Below are positions 7,188-16,188 of a stretch of DNA of 64,000 nt, piece after piece. A program made the translations under genes and the position numbers. This stretch comes from Butyrivibrio sp. NC2002 (lineage in GTDB: Bacteria > Bacillota > Clostridia > Lachnospirales > Lachnospiraceae). A model generated the notes under the pieces. It was not told the origin of the DNA, ran no database searches, and saw only the letters and a program-made list of their open reading frames with translations. The DNA lies in the NCBI RefSeq assembly GCF_000702265.1, contig NZ_KL370881.1:1-64000 (forward strand), in the 5' to 3' direction. Positions within the stretch are counted from its first letter, which is position 1. The number at the start of each line of letters is the position of its first letter.

Positions 7188-7759
7188 TGATCAAGCTAGA
7201 AACAGACAGACTTATATTGCGTGACTATGAAAAAAGCGATTTTGATGCGTACTTCAGACTCAAAACCGATGATGAAACCATGTATTATATGCAGGATATC
7301 AGGCTCAATTCCATAGATGACGCCAGGGCGGAATTTGCAGATGTGCTGGCAGATATGGAGAAAGCTGACAGGCAGTTTTACTTTTTACATATGGAACTTA
7401 AAGGTACTCACGAGCAGGTCGGCAGTATAGGATATACAGTCATAGATGATACTCCTGTAGGCAAGATTGTTCATTTGGGCTACTTTACATATCCGAAGTT
7501 CTGGAGAAATGGATATGTGTCTGAGGCGCTGCGCAGAGTATTGGAATATGCCTTTACTGAGAATAATGTGTACAGAATTACAACAGGATGTCTTGCTGAA
7601 AACATAGGCTCCGAGAGAGTTATGCAAAAGAACGGGCTTATTAAAGAAGCTGAGCATATTGACTACGAGTGGCATGACGGAAAGATGAAGACGCGCTTGG
7701 AGTACAGATTACTTAGGGAGGAATGGGAGAAGAATGGAATTAAGGAAAATAAACAATGA
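7187..7759 (+). CDS. GNAT acetyltransferase, RimJ/RimL type
   Basis: This 190-residue protein starts LETDRLILRDYEKSDFDAYF, the usual opening of Acetyltransf_3 enzymes. The strand GYFTYPKFWRNGYVSEALRR carries the CoA loop, and NIGSERVMQKNGL is the conserved C-terminal helix motif. It likely acetylates a protein N-terminus or small amine. The ATG at 7187 overlaps the stop of the fusion gene; a GTG one codon earlier is also possible. The reading frame ends over the start of a truncated second GNAT. Confidence 0.85.
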   Translation: MIKLETDRLILRDYEKSDFDAYFRLKTDDETMYYMQDIRLNSIDDARAEFADVLADMEKADRQFYFLHMELKGTHEQVGSIGYTVIDDTPVGKIVHLGYFTYPKFWRNGYVSEALRRVLEYAFTENNVYRITTGCLAENIGSERVMQKNGLIKEAEHIDYEWHDGKMKTRLEYRLLREEWEKNGIKENKQ

Positions 7760-7880
7760 GGATGCAAAAGCGCAATGGGAATATACAACAGCACTTCCTA
7801 CTGATGAGAACGGGTTGACCAATCCGTACAACGGAGTTTCTTACGATGAGTATATGGAAAAGACTAAGTGGTTTGAATAA
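7734..7880 (+). pseudogene. N-terminal fragment of a second GNAT acetyltransferase
   Basis: Forty-eight residues beginning MELRKINNEDAKAQWEY with PTDENGLTNPYNGVSYDEY. I recognise this as the start of a GNAT subgroup of about 170 residues. The CoA-binding half is missing and the frame closes after KTKWFE. It overlaps the preceding gene by 26 bases. Confidence 0.65.
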
Positions 7881-7891
7881 TTGGAGGTTAT

Positions 7892-8785
7892 ATGAATATT
7901 GCAGTTTTATCAGACATTCATGGAAATCATATTGCACTCAGAGAGAGTTTAAATTTTCTAGAGAATAAGGACATAGATGCATATTGTTTTTTAGGTGATT
8001 ACACCGGAGAGTTTCCCGGAATAGAAGAGACCATGAAAATGCTCTATGATCTGCGCGATAGTAAGACTTGCTATTTTTTAAGAGGAAACAAGGAAAACTA
8101 TCAGATAGATGAGCTTGGTGAAGACTACCCGGAATGGGACGCATATCCCAGTACCATAGGAATGCTAAGGTATGCGCATAAGCACCTTACTAAAGAGGAT
8201 GTTGAGTTTTTTAACAGCCTCCCAATCACTATGACATTGAAGACAGAAGGTATGCCGGACGTTGTAATATGCCATGGTTCACCAAGGAAAGTGAACGAGA
8301 AATTTGCAAATAACGAGCAGAGCCTCAAAGAGGTTGTAGCAGAAACAAACGCAGAATACATCATCTGCGGACATACACATTACAGGATGGAGACCAGGGT
8401 TCAAGACACATATATCTGGAATCCCGGATCTGTTGGAGCATCCTGCGATGTGCCATATAGTTATCGCTTTATGATCATTCATGATAGCGCCGGAAAATGG
8501 GAGCCTGAGTTTATTTCTTTGGAAGCAGATACAGAAATGCTTATCGCAGAAATGAAGAAAGCCGGAATATATGAAACTGCGCCTTACTGGACCCGTTTTA
8601 CGCAGCTGCTTGTTACAGGCAAGTGCGGAGATTACACCCACGGCGCTATGCTGAATCGTGCCATGGATCTATGCTATGAGAAATACGGCGAGTGCAACTG
8701 GCCCATGATTCCTGAGGAGTGCTATGCGGCAGCGTTTGAGGAAATCGTAAGTGAATGCGGGGAAATCAGATGCTGTGCTAACTGA
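7892..8785 (+). CDS. Calcineurin-like metallophosphoesterase
   Basis: This is a 297-residue enzyme. It carries the five metal motifs in order: SDIHGN at 8-13, GDYTGEFPG near 35-43, RGNKEN near 65, CHGSPRK near 130, and CGHTHY near 158. These match the YfcE/Metallophos_2 type that binds two divalent metals. About 100 C-terminal residues beyond the phosphatase core are less typical. The substrate (phosphodiester or dinucleotide) is unknown. TTGGAGGTTAT precedes the ATG. Confidence 0.88.
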   Translation: MNIAVLSDIHGNHIALRESLNFLENKDIDAYCFLGDYTGEFPGIEETMKMLYDLRDSKTCYFLRGNKENYQIDELGEDYPEWDAYPSTIGMLRYAHKHLTKEDVEFFNSLPITMTLKTEGMPDVVICHGSPRKVNEKFANNEQSLKEVVAETNAEYIICGHTHYRMETRVQDTYIWNPGSVGASCDVPYSYRFMIIHDSAGKWEPEFISLEADTEMLIAEMKKAGIYETAPYWTRFTQLLVTGKCGDYTHGAMLNRAMDLCYEKYGECNWPMIPEECYAAAFEEIVSECGEIRCCAN

Positions 8786-8924
8786 GTACCTCTGGCCAAT
8801 TGTTCGAGAGATGATTAAGACAGCTATAGAAAATAAGCAAAATCTCATAGTGGAGGGATGCTATGTGCCTTTTGCAGCAGGTATTTGCTATGTGGCCTAC
8901 CTGATCTGGTTTTGGAATACTTGA
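8778..8924 (+). pseudogene. Internal fragment of a P-loop kinase-like protein
   Basis: The reading LTEYLWPIVREMIKTAIENK followed by QNLIVEGCYVPF matches the middle of an AAA/adenylate-kinase-like family I recall from Firmicutes. No start, P-loop or C-terminus is present and the frame degenerates after VPF. It overlaps the end of the metallophosphatase gene. Confidence 0.5.
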
Positions 8925-8966
8925 TGTATCGGGAAAATTTTTCAGGGATAAAAAGGGAGGAATAGT

Positions 8967-9056
8967 ATGAAAATCGCAGAAGAAATGATAACACTTAAGG
9001 ATGGAAGGAAGCTTACCCTTAGATCTGCTGAGGAAAAAGATGCTAAGGCAATATGA
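8967..9056 (+). pseudogene. N-terminal stub of a GNAT acetyltransferase
   Basis: Twenty-nine residues, including ITLKDGRKLTLRSAEEKDAK, look like the first beta strand and helix of a RimI-like GNAT. They follow a good ribosome binding site (AAGGGAGGAATAGT). A stop then ends it just where the helix should continue. Confidence 0.6.
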
Positions 9057-9088
9057 AAGTGCAAGAAGGCTAAAAAGGGAGGTTGATC

Positions 9089-9484
9089 ATGGATAAAATT
9101 TGGGAAGAAATGTATAACGCTGCAAAGGCAGTGCTTAAACCGGCAACTATTTCTGATTATGTGTCTGCAGGAGAAGTTTCTGCAGCAGTTCTATCCAAAA
9201 CCGGAAAGATATATACCGGTGTTTGTATCGATACATGTTCAACACTTGGGATATGTGCTGAGAGAAATGCAATCTTTAATATGATAACTAATGGCGAGTA
9301 TGAAATTGACAGGGTTCTATGCATTCCTCCGAATGAAGGAAAAGGAGCACCTTGCGGCGCATGTAGAGAATTGATGACTCAGCTTATGCCCGGGAAATAT
9401 AAAGATATTGATATCATGATCGATTACAGAGAAGGTCGTGTTATGAAACTGGGTGAGCTGACACCTGAATGGTGGATAGAATAA
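9089..9484 (+). CDS. Cytidine deaminase-like protein
   Basis: This 131-residue zinc deaminase has the motif CAERNAI near residue 54 (Cys ligand and catalytic Glu) and PCGACRE near 88 (two Cys ligands). The spacing and the phrase YTGVCIDTCSTLGIC fit the blasticidin-S-deaminase/cytidine-deaminase branch. It would deaminate a cytidine-type nucleoside or analogue. The start at 9089 is preferred because GGGAGG lies 6 bases before it; a TTG at 9083 is too close to that site. It sits between two GNAT remnants. Confidence 0.85.
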   Translation: MDKIWEEMYNAAKAVLKPATISDYVSAGEVSAAVLSKTGKIYTGVCIDTCSTLGICAERNAIFNMITNGEYEIDRVLCIPPNEGKGAPCGACRELMTQLMPGKYKDIDIMIDYREGRVMKLGELTPEWWIE

Positions 9485-9492
9485 TTGTATGC

Positions 9493-9630
9493 GAATTGCT
9501 AAAACGTCTTTCGGCGAAAGCTGATTTTGCTACAGTCTCAGGACGTATCGATAATCCTGACAATCCCTTTGCACTATACAGTTCATGTGGTTTTGTTCAT
9601 CCTGTATTATGGCATATTTTGATAAAGTAG
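9493..9630 (+). pseudogene. C-terminal fragment of a GNAT acetyltransferase
   Basis: About 45 residues reading GRIDNPDNPFALYSSCGF then LWHIL, the final strand and helix of a GNAT. There is no start codon context. The fragment begins right after the deaminase stop. It appears to come from a different GNAT subgroup than the stub at 8967. Confidence 0.6.
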
Positions 9631-9662
9631 CAGAAAAAACTTAACAGCATCAGAAATAAAAA

Positions 9663-9697
9663 ACGGTGATCATATTACCATGACCACCATTTTTTGA
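9663..9697. terminator. Bidirectional terminator
   Basis: An imperfect stem GGTGaTCAT/ATGAcCACC is flanked by AAAAAAC on the left and ATTTTTT on the right. It closes the plus-strand accessory run. Confidence 0.7.
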
Positions 9698-9836
9698 TGA
9701 TATTTTGTTATTTTCCCTATCTACTTGACAGGGGCTGTTCAATGTTCAGGGTGACAGCTTTTTATTTTATATGAGGAAATTGCTTTCCTATGAAATAGAA
9801 GTCGCTCTGTGAGGATGCGCACTATAAATGCGATAT

Positions 9837-10337
9837 TTAGTCAGCTTCATTTATGCTTTCAGCTTCTTTCTTTGCAAGGACTCTGACACATGCTCCAAAC
9901 ACATTTCTCACAAAAGGTCCTGCAAAAAAGATCTGCCAGCACAATGCCATAGGGAAATTCATAGCCGTGGTCTGGAACCATACGGCGATAAATTCGGATC
10001 CGGCATTTTTAAATAAAAGAGTTGCAGCAAGACTCATCAATGGGCACATAAGACATACAGACATAGCAGAGATGCCTAGGATTATCATTATTACAGGGTC
10101 TTTTCCCGGAGTTACGAATCTAAAGGCGAGCATTTTTGCAAGCTTTCCAACAAACAGTAATTCTAAGACAATGGCAATCGGCCACATGATAAGTATTTCC
10201 TTGAATGCGGCGAGGAAAACATAATTATGCATTCCGCCTACATTTAAAGAAATATTGTAGCAAATCATTGCATAAACCATGACAAATGCCATGAAAACTG
10301 TGAAAATAAAATCCTGAAACTTATTCTGTGGTAACAC
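9837..10337 (-). CDS. DUF2798-family integral membrane protein
   Basis: This 166-residue protein has about four membrane helices in two similar halves: IFTVFMAFVMVYAMICYN, ILIMWPIAIVLELLFVG, IIILGISAMSVCLMCPLMS and MNFPMALCWQIFFAGPFVR. The patterns MAFVMVYAMICYN and IMWPIA fit DUF2798, a family without known function. It starts at GTG, with GGAGAA about 7 bases ahead. It is the only minus-strand gene in this part and stands alone. Confidence 0.75.
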   Translation of the reverse strand: MLPQNKFQDFIFTVFMAFVMVYAMICYNISLNVGGMHNYVFLAAFKEILIMWPIAIVLELLFVGKLAKMLAFRFVTPGKDPVIMIILGISAMSVCLMCPLMSLAATLLFKNAGSEFIAVWFQTTAMNFPMALCWQIFFAGPFVRNVFGACVRVLAKKEAESINEAD

Positions 10338-10504
10338 GTTAAGGTTCTCCTTTCATGAAACGGGGGAAGACTTAAGCGTGTTGTTCGTTATCACCTGAAG
10401 GTGTGCGTTTCCAATGATACCTGCTATGAATCTTCTTTGATTTTTCGACAAGGAGAGATTATATCAGAAAAAGATAATGCATGTAATACCTTTTTTAAAA
10501 TAAA

Positions 10505-10551
10505 TAGAATATTCTAATGCATTCTCATATTAACAGAATTTATGCTATAAT
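10505..10551 (+). promoter_or_regulatory. Possible operator and -10 element before the BTAD regulator
   Basis: The 322-base gap 10338-10659 has no gene. It holds a perfect 12-bp palindrome TAGAATATTCTA (10505-10516) and a TATAAT box at 10546-10551 about 108 bases before the regulator start, with only a poor -35 (TCTCAT, 17 bases upstream). The promoter call is tentative. Confidence 0.35.
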
Positions 10552-10659
10552 TACTTTGTTTTATTATAAGTATATGAACTTATAGACACTACAATTGACG
10601 AGTTTTAAAGGGGTATGAGTATTATTTTTATTGGGAGCATGTGAGAAAATAATACGTCT

Positions 10660-11904
10660 ATGGGAGACATGAAAAAAACGATGATTAGTGTAAAAACATT
10701 TGGTGGTTTTGGTATTGAATGTGACGATAAACCGGTTACTTTAGGAAGAAATAAGGGGTCTAAGTATATACAGCTTATATCAAGGGTATGCGTTGCAGGA
10801 AAAAAGGGACTTTCAAAGGAAGCACTTCAGGAAGACATTTATTCGGATGATCTTAATTCTAAGAGCAATTTGAATAACAGTATGAACAACCTTATTTATC
10901 AGTTTAAAAAGGTTGCGGAAAAAGCTGGACTTCCTGAAGGCAAGATAATTGCCATTGTGGACGGAAAGTATAATACGGATCCCGATGTTGATGTTGTTAC
11001 AGATGTTGTCCTTTTTGAGGATTACATTGCCAAAGCAAGAAAACAGGAAGATAAGGATAAGAAGACAGAGCTTTATGAAAAGGCTTTCAACTTATATAAA
11101 GGAGACTTTTTGCCCGAGCTCGACGACCTGTACTGGGTTTCCAGGAGAGCTGAGGATTACCGCGTCTTGTTTAATGAATGCCTGGATTATCTTTCGGATG
11201 TATATCTTGAAAAAAAAGAGTACAAAAAGATGGCCGATGCATACCACAAAGCTTGCGAGATTGATAGAGATTGTGAGTGGCAGGTCGGAGAGATCGATGC
11301 ATACAGACTTCTTGGCGAGTACAACAAGGCTTATGTACTCTACGAGGAGATGATAAGATACTATGCTGAAGAACTCGGAATTTCTCCTACTGAAAAGATG
11401 CAGAAGTGCTATCAGGAATTGCAGGATTCGGTTTTCTCAAAGGGTAATAACGGCGAGGGTGCTGATCATGATATTTCCGGACTTGGCGACGAACTGCTCA
11501 TGGATGAATACGGAAAACCTTATGAGTGTCTGTTCCCTGAAATGAGTGCTTCGTATCATATATTGAACAGAAATATGTCAAGACATGGTCTGACTGTTTT
11601 TCTTATGCTGATCACAATTGCTGATTATGAAGGCAAAGAGATTAAGCAGGAGGAAAAGGCTGAAAAAAGAATGGCAGCGCTTCGCGAGGCCATCAACGAA
11701 ACTCTTAGACATAGTGATGCTTTTTGCAGGTATTCAAAGACTCAGTATCTGATTCTTTTGACTGGAACCGGGGTTGAAGAATGCACACTGGTTCACAGGA
11801 GACTTCAGGACAGGTTAAAAGAGGTTGCAGGTCCCAGAGCAAGTCTTAATTATAAGATCATAACTTATGATGATATGAATGAGAATGCTGAGGAAAAACA
11901 ATAA
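10660..11904 (+). CDS. BTAD/SARP-type transcriptional regulator with a degenerate GGDEF-like tail
   Basis: A 414-residue regulator. Residues about 8-95 form an OmpR-like winged helix (ISVKTFGGFGIECDDKPVTL, then SKSNLNNSMNNLIYQFKK). Residues about 125-255 form the helical bacterial transcriptional activator domain, with LYKGDFLPEL and YEEMIRYYAEELGISPTEKM as typical phrases. After a linker, residues about 295-405 read like a GGDEF-fold domain that lost its signature: RHSDAFCRYSKTQYLILL stands where R-x-GGDEF-x would be. The same domain ends the cyclase at 54589-55923. The small alarmone synthetase gene follows. Targets are unknown. Confidence 0.8.
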   Translation: MGDMKKTMISVKTFGGFGIECDDKPVTLGRNKGSKYIQLISRVCVAGKKGLSKEALQEDIYSDDLNSKSNLNNSMNNLIYQFKKVAEKAGLPEGKIIAIVDGKYNTDPDVDVVTDVVLFEDYIAKARKQEDKDKKTELYEKAFNLYKGDFLPELDDLYWVSRRAEDYRVLFNECLDYLSDVYLEKKEYKKMADAYHKACEIDRDCEWQVGEIDAYRLLGEYNKAYVLYEEMIRYYAEELGISPTEKMQKCYQELQDSVFSKGNNGEGADHDISGLGDELLMDEYGKPYECLFPEMSASYHILNRNMSRHGLTVFLMLITIADYEGKEIKQEEKAEKRMAALREAINETLRHSDAFCRYSKTQYLILLTGTGVEECTLVHRRLQDRLKEVAGPRASLNYKIITYDDMNENAEEKQ

Positions 11905-12043
11905 TCTACAGATTATAAAAGCTTTATACATTATTAATATAAAGAGTAGCTAACGTGGTATAATATACTTTGAAGATGACAGTCGGGGGATAATGGTCAT
12001 CAGAACTTAAAGAGGGGGCATATAGGCAATTGGAGGGATGCCC

Positions 12044-12889
12044 ATGGCAATAGGTAATTTGGATCTAACTATGCTCGACAGGTCTTACATGACTGAAGAG
12101 CAGAAATCACTTTTAAACATAAGTAATATTTCGCAAAAAGAAATAGAACAACTTCTTGTAATGAGAGGCCAGGTACAGCAGTTTCAGATAATGATGATGA
12201 AATATGACTGTGCACTTACAGAAGTAAGAACCAAGCTTGAAGTATTAAATAAGGAACTTTCATTAAAAAATAACAGAAATCCTTTTGAAAGTATAAAGAG
12301 CCGTGTTAAGACACCGGTTAGCATATATGAAAAGCTTAAGAGAAAAGGAATCCCCTTTTCTCTTGAAAATATAGAAGAACACATATCGGATATAGCAGGA
12401 GTGCGTGCTATATGTTCGTTTGTCGATGATATCTATATGCTGGCTGACTGCTTAAAAAAACAGGATGATGTAAATGTTCTTGTTGAAAAAGATTATATTT
12501 CGATTCCTAAGGATAGCGGATACAGAAGTCTTCACCTGATCATAGAGGTTCCTATTTTTCTGACTGATGAAAAGGAAATGATGAAGGTAGAGGTACAGTT
12601 CAGGACAATAGCCATGGATTTCTGGGCAAGCCTTGAACATAAGATGAAATATAAAAAGGACATTGAGAATGCTGAGCTCATTTCTGAAGATCTGAAATTC
12701 AGTGCTGATCTTATAAATCAGCTTGACAGAAGAATGCAGCAGATTCGTGAGAGAATAGATGCTGGCGATGGTTCTCCGTATAGCTTAAGACCGACTGAAG
12801 AAGAGGAAAAAGCTTCAAGTGAGACCATGGAGATTATCAGAAGAGAGATAATCGCGGAACAAAAAGCCGCGGAAAAGAAGAAAAAATAA
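12044..12889 (+). CDS. Small alarmone synthetase (RelQ/YjbM-like GTP pyrophosphokinase)
   Basis: This 281-residue protein contains the RelA/SpoT synthetase domain without hydrolase, TGS or ACT parts. Typical motifs include RVKTPVSIYEKLKRKG near residue 87, DIAGVRAICSFVDDIY near 114, and KDSGYRSLHLI near 158, followed by VEVQFRTIAMDFWASLEHK near 190. It would make (p)ppGpp from ATP and GTP or GDP. The N-terminal 60 residues and the basic tail (KKKK) are extra helices. The start at 12044 is chosen because TGGAGG lies 7 bases ahead; the ATG at 12038 abuts the ribosome binding site. A TATAAT box sits near 11957. Confidence 0.9.
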   Translation: MAIGNLDLTMLDRSYMTEEQKSLLNISNISQKEIEQLLVMRGQVQQFQIMMMKYDCALTEVRTKLEVLNKELSLKNNRNPFESIKSRVKTPVSIYEKLKRKGIPFSLENIEEHISDIAGVRAICSFVDDIYMLADCLKKQDDVNVLVEKDYISIPKDSGYRSLHLIIEVPIFLTDEKEMMKVEVQFRTIAMDFWASLEHKMKYKKDIENAELISEDLKFSADLINQLDRRMQQIRERIDAGDGSPYSLRPTEEEEKASSETMEIIRREIIAEQKAAEKKKK

Positions 12890-12898
12890 TAAAAAATC

Positions 12899-12933
12899 AA
12901 GCCGCCCGGTACAAATTTGTACCAGGCGGCTTT
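12899..12933. terminator. Terminator between convergent genes
   Basis: A strong stem AAGCCGCCcGGTAC / GTACCaGGCGGCTT with an A-rich left flank and a short T-run on the right. It separates the plus-strand synthetase from the minus-strand methyltransferase. Confidence 0.8.
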
Positions 12934-13017
12934 GCTATCCTTACAATTACTTCATTATTTTATAGTAAGGAAGTATATGGGTAATATCATAATATTTTCT
13001 CTAAATGTCTATCAGAT

Positions 13018-13884
13018 TCAGTTTGAAGCTGTCCATCTTCCGCTTGCTCCGCAAGGAAGGGTAAGACCATTGGATTTTACAGGAAGACCGACCTCGTCAG
13101 CTTCTACGATTCCTTTATGCAAAGGATCGATTGCGGTATGTATCATATAGGAAAGAACTGCCGGCTGCAGGCCTGTCGTATATGAATTGATCAAAAAGAA
13201 AAGTGGCTTGTCAGATAAAAGCTTTACTGACCTTAATATAAGATCATATACGCAATCCTCAAGTTTCCATATTTCTCCCTTAGGACCTCTTCCGTATGAA
13301 GGAGGATCCATTATGATAGCATCGTAGTGATTACCTCTTCGGATTTCTCGGTCAACAAATTTACCGCAGTCATCCACAAGATATCTTATTGGAGCATCTG
13401 CAAGTCCTGATGAAGCAGCATTTTCTTTTGCCCATTGAACCATGCCTTTTGCAGCATCCACATGAGTAACAGCAGCACCTGCTTTAGCAGCAGAAACCGT
13501 AGCGCCACCCGTATAAGCAAAAAGGTTTAGAACCTTTATCGGGCGGTCTGCTTCCTTTATAAGCTTAGAAAACCAATCCCAGTTTGCTGCCTGTTCCGGA
13601 AAAAGACCGGTATGCTTGAAGCTAAATGGCTTTAAATTGAACGTTAATTCTCCATAATTAATACTCCATTCTTCAGGCAGTGATCTGAAATCCCATTCTC
13701 CGCCACCCTTTGAGCTTCTCAAATATCTTGCATTGAACTTTTTCCAGCCCATATGCTTTTTCTCAGTATTCCATATAACCTGAGGGTCGGGTCTGACGAG
13801 CATATAGTCGCCCCATCGCTCAAGCTTTTCTCCCTTTGAAGTATCTATAACTTCGTAATCGGACCAATTATTTGCAATCCACAT
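13018..13884 (-). CDS. Class I SAM-dependent rRNA methyltransferase-like protein
   Basis: This 288-residue enzyme has the COG1092/RlmI-like core: VLNLFAYTGGATVSAAKAGA near residue 118 for SAM binding, VTHVDAAKGMVQWAKENA, and the catalytic-type motif YDAIIMDPPSYGRG near 190. It lacks the N-terminal PUA domain of RlmI, and instead starts with a short beta-rich segment (NWSDYEVIDTSKGEKLERWG). Such short forms are common in Firmicutes. It probably methylates an rRNA base or related RNA. It is transcribed away from the ribosomal operon. Confidence 0.85.
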   Translation of the reverse strand: MWIANNWSDYEVIDTSKGEKLERWGDYMLVRPDPQVIWNTEKKHMGWKKFNARYLRSSKGGGEWDFRSLPEEWSINYGELTFNLKPFSFKHTGLFPEQAANWDWFSKLIKEADRPIKVLNLFAYTGGATVSAAKAGAAVTHVDAAKGMVQWAKENAASSGLADAPIRYLVDDCGKFVDREIRRGNHYDAIIMDPPSYGRGPKGEIWKLEDCVYDLILRSVKLLSDKPLFFLINSYTTGLQPAVLSYMIHTAIDPLHKGIVEADEVGLPVKSNGLTLPCGASGRWTASN

Positions 13885-14103
13885 AAAAACTCCTTATATT
13901 TATGAAAGTACGACTTCTTGCGGGAAAAAAGAAAAAACTCACAAGAAGACAATCATTACCTATATTATAGAAGAAACAAATATAGATTGTAGCCTAAAAT
14001 ACTGCAAAAGCGAACTGAAAAGGAAAATAGATTAAAATACATCAAGTAAAAAAGCTGAATATTGCTTATTTTTCGTAAAAAGTAATTAATTTTAAAATAA
14101 TGC

Positions 14104-14132
14104 TTGCATCAAAGAAAAAGATAATGTATAGT
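14104..14132 (+). promoter_or_regulatory. Likely promoter of the S10 operon
   Basis: TTGCAT (14104-14109) and TATAGT (14127-14132) are separated by 17 bases. This is the best sigma-A match in the 516-base gap upstream of rpsJ. It would give a leader of about 260 nt. Confidence 0.6.
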
Positions 14133-14139
14133 AATCAAT

Positions 14140-14400
14140 GCTGTGACATGATAGCTGTGAAGCGTGAGGTTGCCACTTTATCCAGTGAGGTGGGTTTTCC
14201 GTGGAGCGAATGTCAAGAGACCATAAGGTCTAAGAATCTGACGACAAGTCACTGTACAAACAAATTGTCTGCAAAGCATAGCAAGCAGAAACGACGTGTG
14301 AAAATTGATGGTTTATACATCGCGACACACACGGGAGAGTGTACAGTCACCGCTTGTCGTACTTATCTAATTAAAGTGCGAAAAGGAGGCGACTTTTTTT
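14140..14400 (+). ncRNA. Structured 5' leader of the S10 operon
   Basis: The leader contains a stem AGACC/GGTCT nested in GTCA/TGAC (14213-14260), and a segment CGACACACACGGG...CGCTTGTCG (14320-14360) that can fold with CGACA pairing TGTCG and an inner ACAC/GTGT. An apparent open frame across it has no codon pattern of a gene. In other bacteria the S10 leader is a site of autoregulation; here the ligand is unknown. A Shine-Dalgarno sequence AAAGGAGGC ends it. Confidence 0.5.
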
Positions 14401-14712
14401 ATGGCAAATCAGGTAATGAGAATTACATTGAAAGCGTATGATCATCAGCTCGTTGATGCTTCTGCAAAGAAGATCATTGAGACAGTCAAGAAGAACGGTT
14501 CTCAGGTTAGCGGACCTGTACCGCTTCCCACTAAGAAGGAAGTAGTTACAATTCTTCGTGCGGTACACAAGTACAAGGATTCCAGAGAGCAGTTCGAGCA
14601 GAGAACTCATAAGAGACTGATTGATATCATAACACCTACACCTAAGACAGTTGAGGCTCTTCAGAGATTAGAGATGCCCGCAGGTGTAAACATCAATATC
14701 AAGATGAAATAA
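14401..14712 (+). CDS. rpsJ: Ribosomal protein S10
   Basis: A 103-residue protein with the S10 signature ([20 protein letters not shown], then [18 protein letters not shown]). It is part of the 30S head and in many bacteria also a NusB partner in antitermination. It opens the S10 operon, with AAAAGGAGGCG ahead of the ATG. The 143-base gap to rplC holds further possible hairpins. Confidence 0.97.
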   Translation: MANQVMRITLKAYDHQLVDASAKKIIETVKKNGSQVSGPVPLPTKKEVVTILRAVHKYKDSREQFEQRTHKRLIDIITPTPKTVEALQRLEMPAGVNINIKMK

Positions 14713-14855
14713 TTCATCTGTAACTAATGTAAACCTCTACTAGTATGATGCGAGGCGCATGATGCCGTGAAAACTGGAGAGTTGCATAAGGCAATTAAAG
14801 CGACATTGCGAAAGTAGTAAGCATCCGCTGTAGATGTAATAAGGAGGTAAAAACA

Positions 14856-15539
14856 ATGAAGAAGGCTATCTTAGCTACGAAGGTCGGAATGACTCAGATC
14901 TTCAACGAAGACGGTTCACTGATCCCTGTAACAGTATTACAGGCAGGTCCTTGTGTAGTAACACAGATTAAAACCGTTGAAAATGATGGTTACAGTGCAG
15001 TTCAGGTTGGATATGTTGATAAGAAAGAAAAGATCATCAACAAGGATAAGAACGGCAAAAAGACTATCGTTCATGCACATGGTGTAAACAAGGCTCAGCA
15101 GGGACATTTCAAGAAGGCAGGAGTAACATGCAAGAGATTTGTTCGTGAGTTCAAGTTTGAGAATGCAGCTGAGTATGAACTTGGCAGCGAGATCAAGGCA
15201 GACATCTTTGCACAGGGCGATAAGATTGATGCAACTGCAATCTCTAAAGGTAAGGGATTCCAGGGCGCTATCAAGAAGAATGGTCAGCACAGAGGACCTA
15301 TGGCTCACGGTTCTAAATTCCACCGTCACCAGGGTTCAAATGGTTCCAGTTCTGATCCTAGCCGTGTATTCAAGGGAAAAGGAATGCCTGGTCACATGGG
15401 AAGCGTAAAAGTTACTGTACAGAATCTTGAAATTGTACGTGTTGACGCAGACAAGAATCTTATTCTTGTTAAAGGCGCTATACCCGGACCTAAGAAGGGA
15501 CTTGTAACAATCAAGGAAACCACAAAGGTAGAGGCATAA
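14856..15539 (+). CDS. rplC: Ribosomal protein L3
   Basis: A 227-residue 50S protein. It opens [15 protein letters not shown] and contains the extended loop near the peptidyl-transferase centre ([17 protein letters not shown]). The ribosome binding site is AAGGAGGTAAAA. Length is about 15-20 residues above E. coli L3 because of a slightly longer loop, as usual in Clostridia. Confidence 0.97.
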   Translation: MKKAILATKVGMTQIFNEDGSLIPVTVLQAGPCVVTQIKTVENDGYSAVQVGYVDKKEKIINKDKNGKKTIVHAHGVNKAQQGHFKKAGVTCKRFVREFKFENAAEYELGSEIKADIFAQGDKIDATAISKGKGFQGAIKKNGQHRGPMAHGSKFHRHQGSNGSSSDPSRVFKGKGMPGHMGSVKVTVQNLEIVRVDADKNLILVKGAIPGPKKGLVTIKETTKVEA

Positions 15540-15564
15540 TACTTTTCGAAAGGAGGATATACAG

Positions 15565-16188
15565 ATGGCTAACGTATCTGTTTATAATATGGAAGGCAAA
15601 GAAGTTGGCAATATCGAGCTTAGCGATGCCATTTTCGGAGTTGAAGTAAACGAACACTTAGTACACCTTGCAGTAGTTCAGCAGCTCGCTAACCTGCGTC
15701 AGGGTACTCAGAAAGCTAAGACACGTTCCGAAGTTCGCGGAGGCGGTCGTAAGCCTTGGAGACAGAAGGGAACCGGTCACGCAAGACAGGGATCCACAAG
15801 AGCTCCTCAGTGGACAGGAGGCGGAGTTGTATTCGCACCCGTTCCGAGAGATTACTCATTCAAGATGAACCAGAAAGAGAAGAGAATCGCTCTTAAATCT
15901 GCACTTACAGATAAGGTTCAGTCTGGTAAGCTTGTTGTTCTTGATGAGCTTAAATGCGATGAGTTCAAGACAAAGAAAATTGCAGAGGTTATGAACAACC
16001 TCAAGGCTACACGTAAGGCACTTGTTGTTGTAGCTGAGAATGATGAAAAGGTTATGAAGTCAGCTAAAAACCTTCCTGAGGTTAAGACAGCTCTTACAAA
16101 TACCATCAATGTTTATGACATTGTAAACGCACACACAGTTGTTCTTACTAAGGACGCTGTAGCAAAGATCGAGGAGGTGTATGCATAA
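15565..16188 (+). CDS. rplD: Ribosomal protein L4
   Basis: A 207-residue 50S protein lining the exit tunnel. The tunnel loop [20 protein letters not shown] is intact. Its stop overlaps the rplW start (TAATG), indicating coupling. In gammaproteobacteria L4 represses the S10 operon; whether it does here is unknown. Confidence 0.97.
   Translation: MANVSVYNMEGKEVGNIELSDAIFGVEVNEHLVHLAVVQQLANLRQGTQKAKTRSEVRGGGRKPWRQKGTGHARQGSTRAPQWTGGGVVFAPVPRDYSFKMNQKEKRIALKSALTDKVQSGKLVVLDELKCDEFKTKKIAEVMNNLKATRKALVVVAENDEKVMKSAKNLPEVKTALTNTINVYDIVNAHTVVLTKDAVAKIEEVYA

Noticed and set aside
2278-9630. Integron-like cassette array
   Set aside because: Small same-strand enzyme genes suggested cassettes, but no integrase is present, gene gaps are mostly 10-60 bases, and no shared attC-like inverted repeat follows the genes.
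8967-9630. One GNAT gene split by insertion of the deaminase gene
   Set aside because: The N-terminal stub and the C-terminal piece appear to belong to different GNAT subgroups, so they are treated as separate remnants.
14100-14441. Open frame of 113 codons across the S10 leader
   Set aside because: It has no ribosome binding site, no family-like composition, overlaps rpsJ and starts within the promoter region; a non-coding leader fits better.
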